From assembly GCA_014323835.1 (NCBI GenBank), contig JACONH010000008.1:1-59101 (forward strand): 59,101 bases of DNA, written 5' to 3'. Position 1 is the first letter of the stretch. The number at the start of each line of letters is the position of its first letter. Under the pieces are notes generated by a model, which made no database searches, was not told where the DNA came from, and was given only the letters and a program-made list of their open reading frames with translations. This DNA comes from Alphaproteobacteria bacterium GM202ARS2. GTDB taxonomy: Bacteria; Pseudomonadota; Alphaproteobacteria; GM7ARS4. The position numbers were made by a program, and so were the translations under genes. This document shows, piece by piece, positions 52,079 through 59,101 of the stretch.

Positions 52079-52828
52079 ATGGAACTGATAGCGGTTATCG
52101 ACCGACGTGCAGGCTATGCGGTAGAGGCTCAACGTGGGAGCAGTCGTGGTCTGTATCCTTTTTTACGCCCTCCTTTTATGCCACAGCTGTGTTCTGTTGT
52201 GAAACGGCTTTATGGTGTGTATGGCTTTCGTTCGGTTTATGTGGCGGACCTTGATGCGTTGCGGGGTCGGCGGTGGCAGCACAACAGCCTTGTGCATGTG
52301 GCTCGTTGTTTTCCTTGTGTGACGTTTTATGTTGATGGTGCTTTTTGTGATGGTCGGGGGTTGCGAGTCGCACAAAGGCGATGGTGTCGTAACATGGTGC
52401 CTGTGGTGGCAACGGAGTGTTTGCCTTGTGTGTCAGCGTGGTGTCGTTTGCGCCGTCTGTGTCGTGCGCCTTTGGTTTTGTCTTTGGATTATCGCAACAA
52501 ACGTCTGTTGGGTGGCACACATATGGATAAGGCGGTGGGCTTATGGTCGGAGTCTGTTTTGGTGATGGATTTATGTGGGATTGGTCGAGGGGGTGGAGCG
52601 GTGTCGGCTCAGGTTATGTCGCTGTGCCAGCGGGCAATGCGGTTGGGCTACTCGGCGGGACAGATAATTTTAGGCGGCGGCGTTGCCAACGAGGAGCACT
52701 TACGGCAGGCTCAAAGGCTTGGTTTTGGCGGTGTGCTTATCAGTTCGGCGCTCTATCGTGGCTATCTGTCGGCACAGCAGCTAAAAATGTGGAATCAGGG
52801 GCTTGAATTAGGGGGCTCATCGGTTTAG
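52079..52828 (+). CDS. HisA-like TIM-barrel protein of the H4MPT cluster
   Basis: A 249-residue protein related to HisA, the phosphoribosylformimino isomerase. MELIAVIDRRAGYAVEAQRG has the HisA start pattern (Asp in VIDR in place of the usual VIDLKGG), VYVADLDALRG is a conserved beta-4 segment and ILGGGVANEEHLRQAQRLGFGGVLISSALY (about residue 195) is the phosphate-binding end, quoted as ILGGGVANEEHL. HisA-like genes accompany methanofuran/H4MPT genes in many methylotrophs with unknown function; histidine synthesis is not implied since no other his gene is near. The start lies three bases from the divergent mfnD start. Confidence 0.75.
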   Translation: MELIAVIDRRAGYAVEAQRGSSRGLYPFLRPPFMPQLCSVVKRLYGVYGFRSVYVADLDALRGRRWQHNSLVHVARCFPCVTFYVDGAFCDGRGLRVAQRRWCRNMVPVVATECLPCVSAWCRLRRLCRAPLVLSLDYRNKRLLGGTHMDKAVGLWSESVLVMDLCGIGRGGGAVSAQVMSLCQRAMRLGYSAGQIILGGGVANEEHLRQAQRLGFGGVLISSALYRGYLSAQQLKMWNQGLELGGSSV

Positions 52829-52854
52829 GGTAAAAGAGAGTGAGAGACAGATAG

Positions 52855-54156
52855 ATGATTGCGAAGCACACCCTGCAGGCAGCCGAGCTGCTGGCGGCCC
52901 CTCGAGGGGCTAGCGGGCACCAGCGCGCCTATGACTATGTGCGGGGGCAGACGCAGCGTCTGATAGAGCCCCTCAATCCTGAAGATATGGTTGCGCAGTC
53001 GATGGTGGATGCCAGCCCGGCCAAGTGGCATATCGCCCATACCACGTGGTTTTTTGAGACGTTGGTGCTGAAGGCTTTTGTCGAGGGGTATCGCATTTAT
53101 CACAAGGATTTTTCTTATCTGTATAACTCGTATTACAACAGTTTGGGCGAGCGTATGGTGCGGGGCAAACGAGGGCTTGAGACTCGTCCGACTCTCGATG
53201 AGGTTTTGGCTTATCGTGCCTATGTGGACGAGCATATCGCTGCCCTGTTGCTACGGGCGAGCAACGATGAAGCACTTTTGTTGCGTGTGTCGCCTTTTTT
53301 GACTCTTGGTTTGCACCACGAGCAGCAGCACCAAGAGCTGTTGTTGATGGATATTTTGCACTTATTTTCGCACAATCCGCTTTTTCCGGCCTATCAGTCG
53401 TCGCCGCCGACTTTGATGCGGGATGTGCCGCCCCATCGTTGGCTCGACCATGAGGGCGGTCTTGTGGAGGGAGGCTACGCTGGCGATGGCTTTCATTATG
53501 ACCACGAGGGCCCTCGTCATCGTTGTTTTCTTGTGCCGTATCGCTTGGGGTCTCGTCTTGTGACCAATGGCGAGTGGCTCGAGTTCATGGACGATGACGG
53601 CTATAACCGCCACGAGTTGTGGCTCGATGATGGCTGGGGTTGGCTGCACAAAAATCACGTGTCTTGTCCGTTGTATTGGCAGCGGGTGGACGAGCAGTGG
53701 CATGTGATGTCGTTGTATGGGCTGATGCCGTTGAATCGTCATGCGCCGGTTGTTCATGTCAGCTTTTACGAAGCGGATGCCTATTGCCGTTGGCGAGGCT
53801 ACCGACTGCCAACCGAAATGGAGTGGGAACACGCAGCCAGTCACTACCCGATGCAGGGCAAGTTCCTCGATAGTGGCTATTATCATCCGCAAGTGGCGGA
53901 CAACGAGGACTATCACCAACTCTTCGGTGATGTCTGGGAGTACACGTCCAGTGCTTTTCAGGCTTATCCGGGCTACCGCCGCCTAGAAGGTGCGGTGGGC
54001 GAATACAACGGCAAATTCATGTCTGGGCAGAACGTTATGCGTGGCGGATGTTGTATAACACCGCAGGGGCATATGCGACTGAGCTATCGCAACTTCTTTT
54101 ATCCCTCGATGCGTTGGCAGTTTGGTGGCGTGCGGATGGCAGCCGATGTCGACTAA
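52855..54156 (+). CDS. egtB: Ergothioneine biosynthesis protein EgtB (iron-dependent sulfoxide synthase)
   Basis: A 433-residue enzyme joining hercynine to a sulfur donor through an Fe(II) centre. N-terminal DinB-like domain: PAKWHIAHTTWFFE (about residue 57), and the iron ligands in GLHHEQQHQELL (H-x3-H-x-E, about 155). The C-terminal FGE-sulfatase domain has GGCCITPQGHMRLSYRNFFYP. Ergothioneine is an antioxidant histidine thiol. The gene pairs with egtD through an 11-base overlap. egtA/egtC-type genes for the gamma-glutamyl-cysteine route are absent, so this is the two-gene type that may use cysteine or another thiol. Confidence 0.93.
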   Translation: MIAKHTLQAAELLAAPRGASGHQRAYDYVRGQTQRLIEPLNPEDMVAQSMVDASPAKWHIAHTTWFFETLVLKAFVEGYRIYHKDFSYLYNSYYNSLGERMVRGKRGLETRPTLDEVLAYRAYVDEHIAALLLRASNDEALLLRVSPFLTLGLHHEQQHQELLLMDILHLFSHNPLFPAYQSSPPTLMRDVPPHRWLDHEGGLVEGGYAGDGFHYDHEGPRHRCFLVPYRLGSRLVTNGEWLEFMDDDGYNRHELWLDDGWGWLHKNHVSCPLYWQRVDEQWHVMSLYGLMPLNRHAPVVHVSFYEADAYCRWRGYRLPTEMEWEHAASHYPMQGKFLDSGYYHPQVADNEDYHQLFGDVWEYTSSAFQAYPGYRRLEGAVGEYNGKFMSGQNVMRGGCCITPQGHMRLSYRNFFYPSMRWQFGGVRMAADVD

Positions 54157-55093
54157 AGCCATCATCGACAGACAATTCTATGCGGATGTGGTGGGCGGTT
54201 TATCGTCCCCCAACAAGACGATACCCTCCAAGTATCTTTACGATGAGGCGGGCAGTGCCCTGTTCGAGCGTATCTGCGAGCTGGACGAGTATTACATTAC
54301 GCGTTCAGAGTTATCCTTGCTGGAAACATGTGCGCCGCATATTGCCGATGATATGGCGGATAAAGTGCAAATCATCGAGTTTGGCAGTGGCTCGGATCTG
54401 AAAATACGCACCCTTCTGCGTGCCTTTACGGGCAACGTCACCTACGTGCCTATCGACATTTGTGCCGAGGCGGTGCAGCAGTCGGCTGATGCCCTCAGCA
54501 AAGACTTTCCGCACGTGCATATTATCCCGGTGACCAATGACTTTACCCAGCCGTTTACGTTGCCGCCCAGCTCGGATGATGCGGAACAGCTGGGCTTTTT
54601 TCCGGGCTCTACCATTGGCAATCTCAACGAAAAAGAAGGACAGCGTTTTTTGCACCAAGCGGCTGAAAATCTCGATGATGATGCGTCATTTTTGCTTGGC
54701 ATGGACTTGCAGAAAGACGATACCCATCGTCTCGAAAAAGCCTACGATGATTCGGAAGGTGTGACGGCACAATTCAGCCTGAATTTGTTGACCCGTATCA
54801 ATCGTGAGTTGGCGGCGGACTTTGATGTGTCTCGTTTCCGCCACCGAGCGCGCTGGAACGAAAAAAGAGGGGCGGTGGAAATTTATCTCGTCAGCCTGCA
54901 AGCCCAGAAAGTGCGAGTCGGCGACCACGTCTTCGACTTCGCAGAAGGGGAAGGCATCCACACCGAGACCTCCCGCAAGTATACGCTGGAGCAAATCGAG
55001 GAGCTGACCACATCGGCGGGATGGATAGTCAAGAAACGCTGGATTGATGATAAAACGCTGTTCAGCGTCAACTATTTAGAGCGGGTTACGTAA
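54146..55093 (+). CDS. egtD: L-histidine N-alpha-methyltransferase
   Basis: A 315-residue SAM-dependent enzyme that trimethylates histidine to hercynine, the first step of ergothioneine synthesis. KTIPSKYLYDEAGSALFERICELDEYY (about residues 24-50, quoted as SKYLYDEAGSALFE) and IIEFGSGSDLKIRTLL (SAM loop, about 79) plus FPGSTIGNLN (about 150) are the family motifs. ATG 54146 is chosen over a start at 54122 because the latter is inside egtB and lacks homology. Followed by tRNA-Asn and tRNA-Cys on the opposite strand. Confidence 0.94.
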   Translation: MSTKAIIDRQFYADVVGGLSSPNKTIPSKYLYDEAGSALFERICELDEYYITRSELSLLETCAPHIADDMADKVQIIEFGSGSDLKIRTLLRAFTGNVTYVPIDICAEAVQQSADALSKDFPHVHIIPVTNDFTQPFTLPPSSDDAEQLGFFPGSTIGNLNEKEGQRFLHQAAENLDDDASFLLGMDLQKDDTHRLEKAYDDSEGVTAQFSLNLLTRINRELAADFDVSRFRHRARWNEKRGAVEIYLVSLQAQKVRVGDHVFDFAEGEGIHTETSRKYTLEQIEELTTSAGWIVKKRWIDDKTLFSVNYLERVT

Positions 55094-55107
55094 ATTGACG
55101 AATGGGG

Positions 55108-55180
55108 CTCCGGCGGCAGGACTCGAACCTGCGACCCGGCGGTTAACAGCCGCCTGCTCTACCAACTGAGCTACACCGGA
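55108..55180 (-). tRNA. tRNA-Asn (anticodon GTT)
   Basis: Full cloverleaf on the minus strand: acceptor TCCGGTG pairs with CGCCGGA (one G-T pair), anticodon loop CTGTTAA, T arm with GGTTCGAGTCC. Discriminator G; CCA is not encoded. It is a queuosine substrate, matching tgt-queA. Confidence 0.94.
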
Positions 55181-55229
55181 AGCATGGGGCAGTATACCAT
55201 TTCTTGTTTTGTTGGAGAACAAGAAAAAG

Positions 55230-55300
55230 AGGCGCGAGTCGGAATCGAACCGGCGTACACGGATTTGCAGTCCGCTGCATAACCACTCTGCCATCGCGCC
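55230..55300 (-). tRNA. tRNA-Cys (anticodon GCA)
   Basis: Cloverleaf on the minus strand: GGCGCGA pairs with TCGCGCC, the anticodon loop is CTGCAAA, the T arm has GGTTCGATTCC and the discriminator is T as usual for Cys. CCA is not encoded. Between this and tRNA-Asn lies an inverted repeat TTCTTGTT/AACAAGAA, without a T tract. Confidence 0.94.
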
Positions 55301-55324
55301 ACAATTGCATTTTTTTCATCGTCT

Positions 55325-55960
55325 TTAGAACATTTGCACGAAACCCGCCCGTATAAGGTGTGTTTCGCCTCTATCGCCGATGATGTCGATACCCCTGAAT
55401 CGCTCAATGTTGTTATATTTGATGAAGGTATAATCGAGTCGGGCTTTGATGTTGCGTGTGCCGATATCGAATTCGACTCCGCCGCCGACTCGAGAATTAC
55501 TGGTGAATTTTGTATCGTTAATCGTCTCTTCTTCTCTCTGTATGCTTGTGCCGCCGCCACCGCCTTTGACATACGAGGTCACGGGGCCGGTATGCCAGTT
55601 GAGGCGTAAGATGGCTGCCACATCGAGGCCGGTGCTGACTTCTGCTCGAGTGCTTCGGTCGGGTGCAGTATTGTACGTAATTTCCCTTTTGCCGAACAGG
55701 TAGCCGACTTCGCCTTCGATGGCGATAGAAAAGTTTGCCCCCGGCTTATGAGCCGGGCGCGCCAGCAAAGCAATGCCACTGCCAATATGTAAGCTGCCGT
55801 CATTGATGTTGTGCTCGATGGCTCTGCCACCGGATAGCCGAAAATCAATGGGAGAGATATGTAAGCCGGCAAGGAGAAAACCATAAGAACGAGAATCCGC
55901 GTGCACTGTTACAGGCATCGCAAAAAACAAAGCAAACAGCAAAGCACGGATAAGAAACAT
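55325..55960 (-). CDS. Outer-membrane beta-barrel protein, family member 1
   Basis: A 211-residue exported protein. A signal peptide (about residues 1-21, ending VHA) precedes alternating beta strands of an eight-stranded OmpA/OmpX-like barrel: EGEVGYLFGKREITY, LRLNWHTGPVTSYVKGGGGG, FDIGTRNIKARLDYTFIKYN, and a C-terminal Phe, which is the barrel export signal. No OmpA peptidoglycan domain follows. Function unknown. It is one of three related genes in a row on this strand; the family has similar order GY(L/V)F, YxKGG and RxDYxxxxY. Confidence 0.75.
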   Translation of the reverse strand: MFLIRALLFALFFAMPVTVHADSRSYGFLLAGLHISPIDFRLSGGRAIEHNINDGSLHIGSGIALLARPAHKPGANFSIAIEGEVGYLFGKREITYNTAPDRSTRAEVSTGLDVAAILRLNWHTGPVTSYVKGGGGGTSIQREEETINDTKFTSNSRVGGGVEFDIGTRNIKARLDYTFIKYNNIERFRGIDIIGDRGETHLIRAGFVQMF

Positions 55961-56057
55961 TGTCGAAGGCGGGTCGAGAGTCGTTGAAACTGAAAAAAGT
56001 CAATCTATCTGCACTATAGCTAGGAAGAGGTAACGTTGCAAGTGCGATTGTCTGGTA

Positions 56058-56693
56058 TCAAAAGTAGCGGGTCAGACCAAAGCGTAGAAAATGGGCGTGT
56101 CCGCCAATAGGGATGGTTCGACTGACGGCTCGTGCGGCTTTTTTGCCGTAGCTGACATAAAGATAATCGAATCGCAACGCATAAGTTTCGAAGACGACAT
56201 AATCGATACCGGCCCCGAACCGAGGGCCGTTAATGGATGTGCTGTTGGTTATGGTGTCTGGCAACGAAAGCGTGGTGCGTCCTTCATCCGAGCGGACTTT
56301 GAGAATAGACCAGCCGTAACCGAATTGGCTATAGATGGCGGTGTTGCCGCCCTGATAGCCGAATCGTCCGAGCAACGAAAAGTCGGTGGTGTATTGTATG
56401 CCGTCTCGTTGCTCTTCGATGTCTTCTTCGCTGAAGATGTAGCCGACAGAGGTATCGAAGCCGAAGAAGAAAGGATTGACACTTCTATGGGGAAAGAACA
56501 AGTCATAGCCGTAGCTGAAATGCGCGGCCGAGCCATTGACATTGATGTCGCCAATGTTGGAGAAGACGCCGCCGCCAAGCAGAGCCGTATAGCTACGCCC
56601 CAAGCTTTGTGCGTGGCTAGGGCGCGTGTCTGTCGCCACAGTAGCCACAAAGGCTAAAGACATGAAGAGGACGCAACAAATATGTTTGTTCAT
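56058..56693 (-). CDS. Outer-membrane beta-barrel protein, family member 2
   Basis: A 211-residue protein with a signal peptide (about residues 1-27, ending SHA), then GYDLFFPHRSVNPFFFGFDTSVGYIFSEED, AIYSQFGYGWSILKV, RFGAGIDYVVFETYALRFDYLYVSYG (quoted as ALRFDYLYVSYG) and a C-terminal Phe. The pattern matches members 1 and 3, so it is a paralog. The frame is open upstream to 56777, but ATG 56693 begins the signal peptide and follows AGAAG. Function unknown. A terminator between it and member 3 suggests that it has its own promoter. Confidence 0.75.
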   Translation of the reverse strand: MNKHICCVLFMSLAFVATVATDTRPSHAQSLGRSYTALLGGGVFSNIGDINVNGSAAHFSYGYDLFFPHRSVNPFFFGFDTSVGYIFSEEDIEEQRDGIQYTTDFSLLGRFGYQGGNTAIYSQFGYGWSILKVRSDEGRTTLSLPDTITNSTSINGPRFGAGIDYVVFETYALRFDYLYVSYGKKAARAVSRTIPIGGHAHFLRFGLTRYF

Positions 56694-56725
56694 GTTTCTT
56701 CTGTTCGATACAAATGCGATACAAA

Positions 56726-56752
56726 AAAGCACCCCCGTTGAGGGGGTGCTTT
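56726..56752 (-). terminator. Intrinsic terminator after barrel gene 3
   Basis: On the minus strand AAAGCACCCCC-TCAAC-GGGGGTGCTTTT forms a strong stem with nine G/C-rich pairs plus A/T pairs and ends in a T6 run. It lies 34 bases past the stop of the gene at 56786 and 33 before ATG 56693. Confidence 0.9.
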
Positions 56753-56785
56753 CTATCGTTTCGATGTGTCGGAGCACGCTCCTCT

Positions 56786-57430
56786 TTAGTACACTCGTGA
56801 GAGTCGGAAGTTAAAGAGATGCCCATCCAGTTCGACGGGCCCGAATTCTGATTTGTATTCGGCATAGGTGTAGTCGAATCCGACATTGACGTTGCGTGTC
56901 ATGCGTAGGCTGATTCCGCCGCCGTAGCGTGCGCCGAGGCTGAAGTTTCTTCCTGTCACATCTGTTACCTCAAAATAGTCAGCGGAGGCATATTCTTTGA
57001 TTTGGGTGTAGCCGACTCCGCCTTTGACATAGAGGGTCGAGCCTTTGACTTCGTAGCCCAATCTGAGGGCGACGGACACGTCAGCATCGATGCTGAGGTC
57101 GTAATGGGCGTCTGTGCCTTGGACTGTGATGTTATTGTCACCTTTTGCGAAGACGTAGCCGCCATTGACATCGAAACCAGCGAAGAATCCATCTACGGGA
57201 AGGGGCAGATAGAAATCTCTGAGGTAGCCTGCGTAGAGCATGGCACCTTCGGGCTTGAATTGGTTATCGACTTGTGCGCCGATCTTGGCTTTGGTCGTGA
57301 TGGGGCCTGATTGTAGGTAAAGTTCGGCACGACTCTTGAGTTGTAACGCTTGTGTCTGGTCAGGAATAAGCGCGACAGCAGCAAATGCAAGAGCCATGAG
57401 GAGAGGTGTTTTGGTAAAACGATAGTGCAT
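56786..57430 (-). CDS. Outer-membrane beta-barrel protein, family member 3
   Basis: A 214-residue exported protein. Signal peptide about residues 1-28 (ending TQA), then GFFAGFDVNGGYVFAKGDN, ALRLGYEVKGSTLYVKGGVGYTQIKEY, GARYGGGISLRMTRNVNVGFDYTYAEYK (quoted as NVNVGFDYTYAEYK) and a C-terminal Tyr. The strands match those of members 1 and 2. Function unknown. A T-rich terminator follows. Such small barrels often act as porins, adhesins or stabilising envelope proteins. Confidence 0.75.
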   Translation of the reverse strand: MHYRFTKTPLLMALAFAAVALIPDQTQALQLKSRAELYLQSGPITTKAKIGAQVDNQFKPEGAMLYAGYLRDFYLPLPVDGFFAGFDVNGGYVFAKGDNNITVQGTDAHYDLSIDADVSVALRLGYEVKGSTLYVKGGVGYTQIKEYASADYFEVTDVTGRNFSLGARYGGGISLRMTRNVNVGFDYTYAEYKSEFGPVELDGHLFNFRLSRVY

Positions 57431-57541
57431 AGCAAACCTTTTGACTTGACGTTGACTTGAAGGCGGTTGCGGGCTTCAACGCCCGCACGCCTGTGTGTCA
57501 AGTATATAATCTGTTATTCTGTTGTCAACCCTCTTTTTGTT

Positions 57542-58504
57542 TTATGACCTTTTTTGTTCGAGGCTTTTTTTGATGCGCTGTTGGCTTTTTTTGTGCATGG
57601 GGGGCAGGTTTTCCATGATGGCGCGCATATCGTCCATATCGCCGCTACAATGGAGAGCCAAATCACATCCTGCCCGCAAGGCGTTACAGGCCCGCTCTGC
57701 CAAAGACCCCGACAGAGCCTTCATGGTCAGATCATCGCTGATAAGAACACCATCGAAGCCCATATACGTGCGGATAATGTCGCCAATCACCACAGGTGAC
57801 AGCGTCGCTGCGCGGGTGTCATCGATGGCGCGGTAGGTTATGTGGGCGGTCATGCTCCAAGCGGGTTGGTCGCTGGCAAGGGCTTTGAAGGGGTGAAAAT
57901 CATGGGCTTTCAGGTCAGCCAGCGGTGCATCCACAACGGGCAAGGCGTTGTGGCTGTCAACCCGCGCCCGTCCATGCCCGGGGATATGCTTGATGATGGG
58001 GATGATACCGTGGGCGCGCAGACCCCGCATATAAGCACGAGCCAAGGCAATGGTGCGACTCGGCTCATCGCTGAAGGCACGGGTGCCAATAATCGGGTCA
58101 GCATCGCTGGTGGGTAAATCCACGACCGGCGCACAATTGATGTCAATATTGAGCTCACGCAACGTCTGAGCGATGTTACAGGCGTTGTCATAGCACGCCT
58201 GCGCCGCGGTATCGAGGTCGCGCTTGGCTTGCTCGCCAAACGTAGCACAGGCGGGAAAAAAAGGCCAAGGCGGAGTCGGCAGACGTTGCACCTTACCGCC
58301 TTCTTCATCGATGAGAACAAGCGGGCGAGCATGGCTGACGCAGTCTTTCAGCTGGCGCACCAACGCCTTGAGTTGCGCCACTTCAACGCAGTTGCGCCGA
58401 AAAAGAATGAACCCTTGCGGATTCGCTGCACGGAAAAAAGTTTGCTCGTCATCGCTGAGGTGTAGCCCCCGACAGCCAAAAATAATCGGTGCGATGGCGG
58501 TCAT
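57542..58504 (-). CDS. nagZ: Beta-N-acetylhexosaminidase (glycoside hydrolase family 3)
   Basis: A 320-residue cytosolic enzyme that removes N-acetylglucosamine from muropeptides in cell-wall recycling. The family signature IKHIPGHGRARVDSHNALP (about residue 168, His acting in catalysis) and VLISDDLTMKAL (about 255, nucleophile Asp) are clear, as is VLIDEEGGKVQRL (about 60). Length is normal. Its ATG overlaps the stop of the SPOR gene (ATGA), pairing two cell-wall genes. Confidence 0.95.
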   Translation of the reverse strand: MTAIAPIIFGCRGLHLSDDEQTFFRAANPQGFILFRRNCVEVAQLKALVRQLKDCVSHARPLVLIDEEGGKVQRLPTPPWPFFPACATFGEQAKRDLDTAAQACYDNACNIAQTLRELNIDINCAPVVDLPTSDADPIIGTRAFSDEPSRTIALARAYMRGLRAHGIIPIIKHIPGHGRARVDSHNALPVVDAPLADLKAHDFHPFKALASDQPAWSMTAHITYRAIDDTRAATLSPVVIGDIIRTYMGFDGVLISDDLTMKALSGSLAERACNALRAGCDLALHCSGDMDDMRAIMENLPPMHKKSQQRIKKSLEQKRS

Positions 58505-59101
58505 CGTCTTTGTTGGCGGGCGTCACGAGTGTCGGGATAGACGACCCAACAGGGTTCGCCTAGGCGTTTTAATTGATTGCACAGGGCGAGGGCTTTCTGG
58601 CGACTGGCAAAGGGAACAATCTGCAGACGATAATACGTGGTTTGAGCGCGGGTGAAAGCCTCGACACGAGCCTGATAGGGTGCCAGCAGACGCCCATGCT
58701 TATAGAGCATCCGTAACCACTGATTGTTGGTATCGATACGCTGTCGGTGTGCGCCCAACTGCACGCGGTATCGGCTACGTTCCTGTGTGGCGAGGGGACG
58801 CACGTTCCTCTCGCTATCGGCAGGGGGCTCACGCAGAGTCCGTGGTCGCGCGGGTTGCGCGGACGTGTCTACTCGCCTTGCCCGGGGTGGCTGTTGTGTC
58901 GCTGTAACAGCAGGCTTGCTGGCAGGCTTCTTTGTCTTGCTCGCAGGGGGAGGCGGGGGGGCAGAGGGGGGGGGACGTATCGCTTGGGGTTGTTTACGTT
59001 CTTGTTTAAGGGCTTCAATCTCTTTTTTGAGGCGGTCAAAGTCGGCTTGGGAAGGCAGGGAAGGTGTGGAGGGGGGAGCGGGCGGTGCTTTTTTTGTGTT
59101 G
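58501..59101 (-). CDS. SPOR-domain cell-wall protein, C-terminal part (runs off window)
   Basis: 200 codons are open to the right edge with no stop, so the gene continues beyond it. The end (about 75 residues) is a SPOR domain with the YRVQLGAHRQRIDTNNQW and YYRLQIVPFASRQKALALCNQL pattern that binds denuded peptidoglycan at division sites. Upstream is a Pro/Lys/Ala-rich linker (many PPP and KPASK repeats) after a short charged helix with FDRLKKEIEALKQ. A shorter start at the GTG 58803 would lie inside the linker and is not preferred. Followed by nagZ with a four-base overlap. Confidence 0.85.
   Translation of the reverse strand, partial: NTKKAPPAPPSTPSLPSQADFDRLKKEIEALKQERKQPQAIRPPPSAPPPPPASKTKKPASKPAVTATQQPPRARRVDTSAQPARPRTLREPPADSERNVRPLATQERSRYRVQLGAHRQRIDTNNQWLRMLYKHGRLLAPYQARVEAFTRAQTTYYRLQIVPFASRQKALALCNQLKRLGEPCWVVYPDTRDARQQRR

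Noticed and set aside
52079-52828. True hisA of histidine synthesis
   Set aside because: The usual VIDLKGG start is altered, no other his gene is nearby and the context is entirely H4MPT/methanofuran.
58501-58803. A complete 100-residue SPOR gene from GTG 58803
   Set aside because: The same frame stays open to the window edge through a Pro/Lys-rich linker and a charged helix, so the gene is larger and truncated by the window.

Overview
The window reads as a chromosomal segment of a compact, methylotrophic alphaproteobacterium. The pointers are a lanthanide-type methanol dehydrogenase cluster (xoxF, xoxG, xoxJ), a block of methanofuran / tetrahydromethanopterin (H4MPT) cofactor genes, and gene neighbourhoods common in Alphaproteobacteria (ihfA with a MerR regulator, hpf-ptsN, Hsp20 with a possible DUF1150 partner). 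Genes are tightly packed, with many ATGA stop/start overlaps and overlapping convergent ends. By eye the + strand is rich in G and T almost throughout. Minus-strand genes therefore encode proteins rich in Pro, Thr, His and Gln, and plus-strand genes proteins rich in Val, Gly, Leu, Arg and Trp. I infer that + is the leading strand and that the window lies on one replichore. A pair of parS-like sites between rpmH and rnpA at the left end suggests the origin is nearby on that side.

Layout: 1-480, rnpA (cut by the window edge), two parS-like 16-mers, rpmH. 480-4900, an AT-richer island with two tandem membrane-anchored pentapeptide-repeat genes (the first split by a frameshift at a T8 run), a 27-base relic of a third copy, and a membrane protein with a threefold internal repeat. 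4900-6310, an orphan D12-type DNA adenine methylase and a small unknown gene. 6340-10710, translation and RNA genes (RluA-type synthase, rbfA, truB, rpsO, pnp). 10760-17620, a nitronate monooxygenase-like flavoprotein, cytochrome c, UbiH-type hydroxylase, ftsK, lolA and an FAH-family enzyme. 17620-24000, queuosine genes tgt-queA, an AsmA-like protein, gatB, tRNA-Pro and an RlmB-type methyltransferase. 24000-27560, hpf, ptsN, hsp20 and a lipid-related trio. 27620-30830, pgi-mutL.

31120-34620 is the methanol oxidation cluster: XoxF oxidises methanol in the periplasm using PQQ and a lanthanide, XoxG takes the electrons, and XoxJ is the associated periplasmic binding protein. A long imperfect hairpin and a purine-rich leader separate xoxF from xoxG. 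34620-39300 (minus) holds an ABC ATPase, a MerR regulator, ihfA, a pteridine-reductase-like SDR and uvrB. 40540-44050 (minus) is a four-gene Mn/Fe-type ABC importer with a large palindrome at its promoter.

44200-52830 is the C1-cofactor block: folD, yggT, folB, mfnE, a DmrB-like flavoprotein, DUF6513, DUF447, mfnB, then mfnF and mfnD on the minus strand, and a HisA-like gene whose start lies 3 bases from the mfnD start. These genes would build the methanofuran and H4MPT cofactors that carry formaldehyde from XoxF to formate, while FolD serves the folate branch. 52850-55090 is egtB-egtD (ergothioneine), followed by tRNA-Asn and tRNA-Cys, three related outer-membrane beta-barrel proteins, nagZ and a SPOR-domain protein that runs off the right edge.

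The least explained parts are the pentapeptide/membrane-protein island and the DUF6513, DUF447 and HisA-like genes in the cofactor block. All assignments come from reading the sequence and remembered family features; no database search was run.
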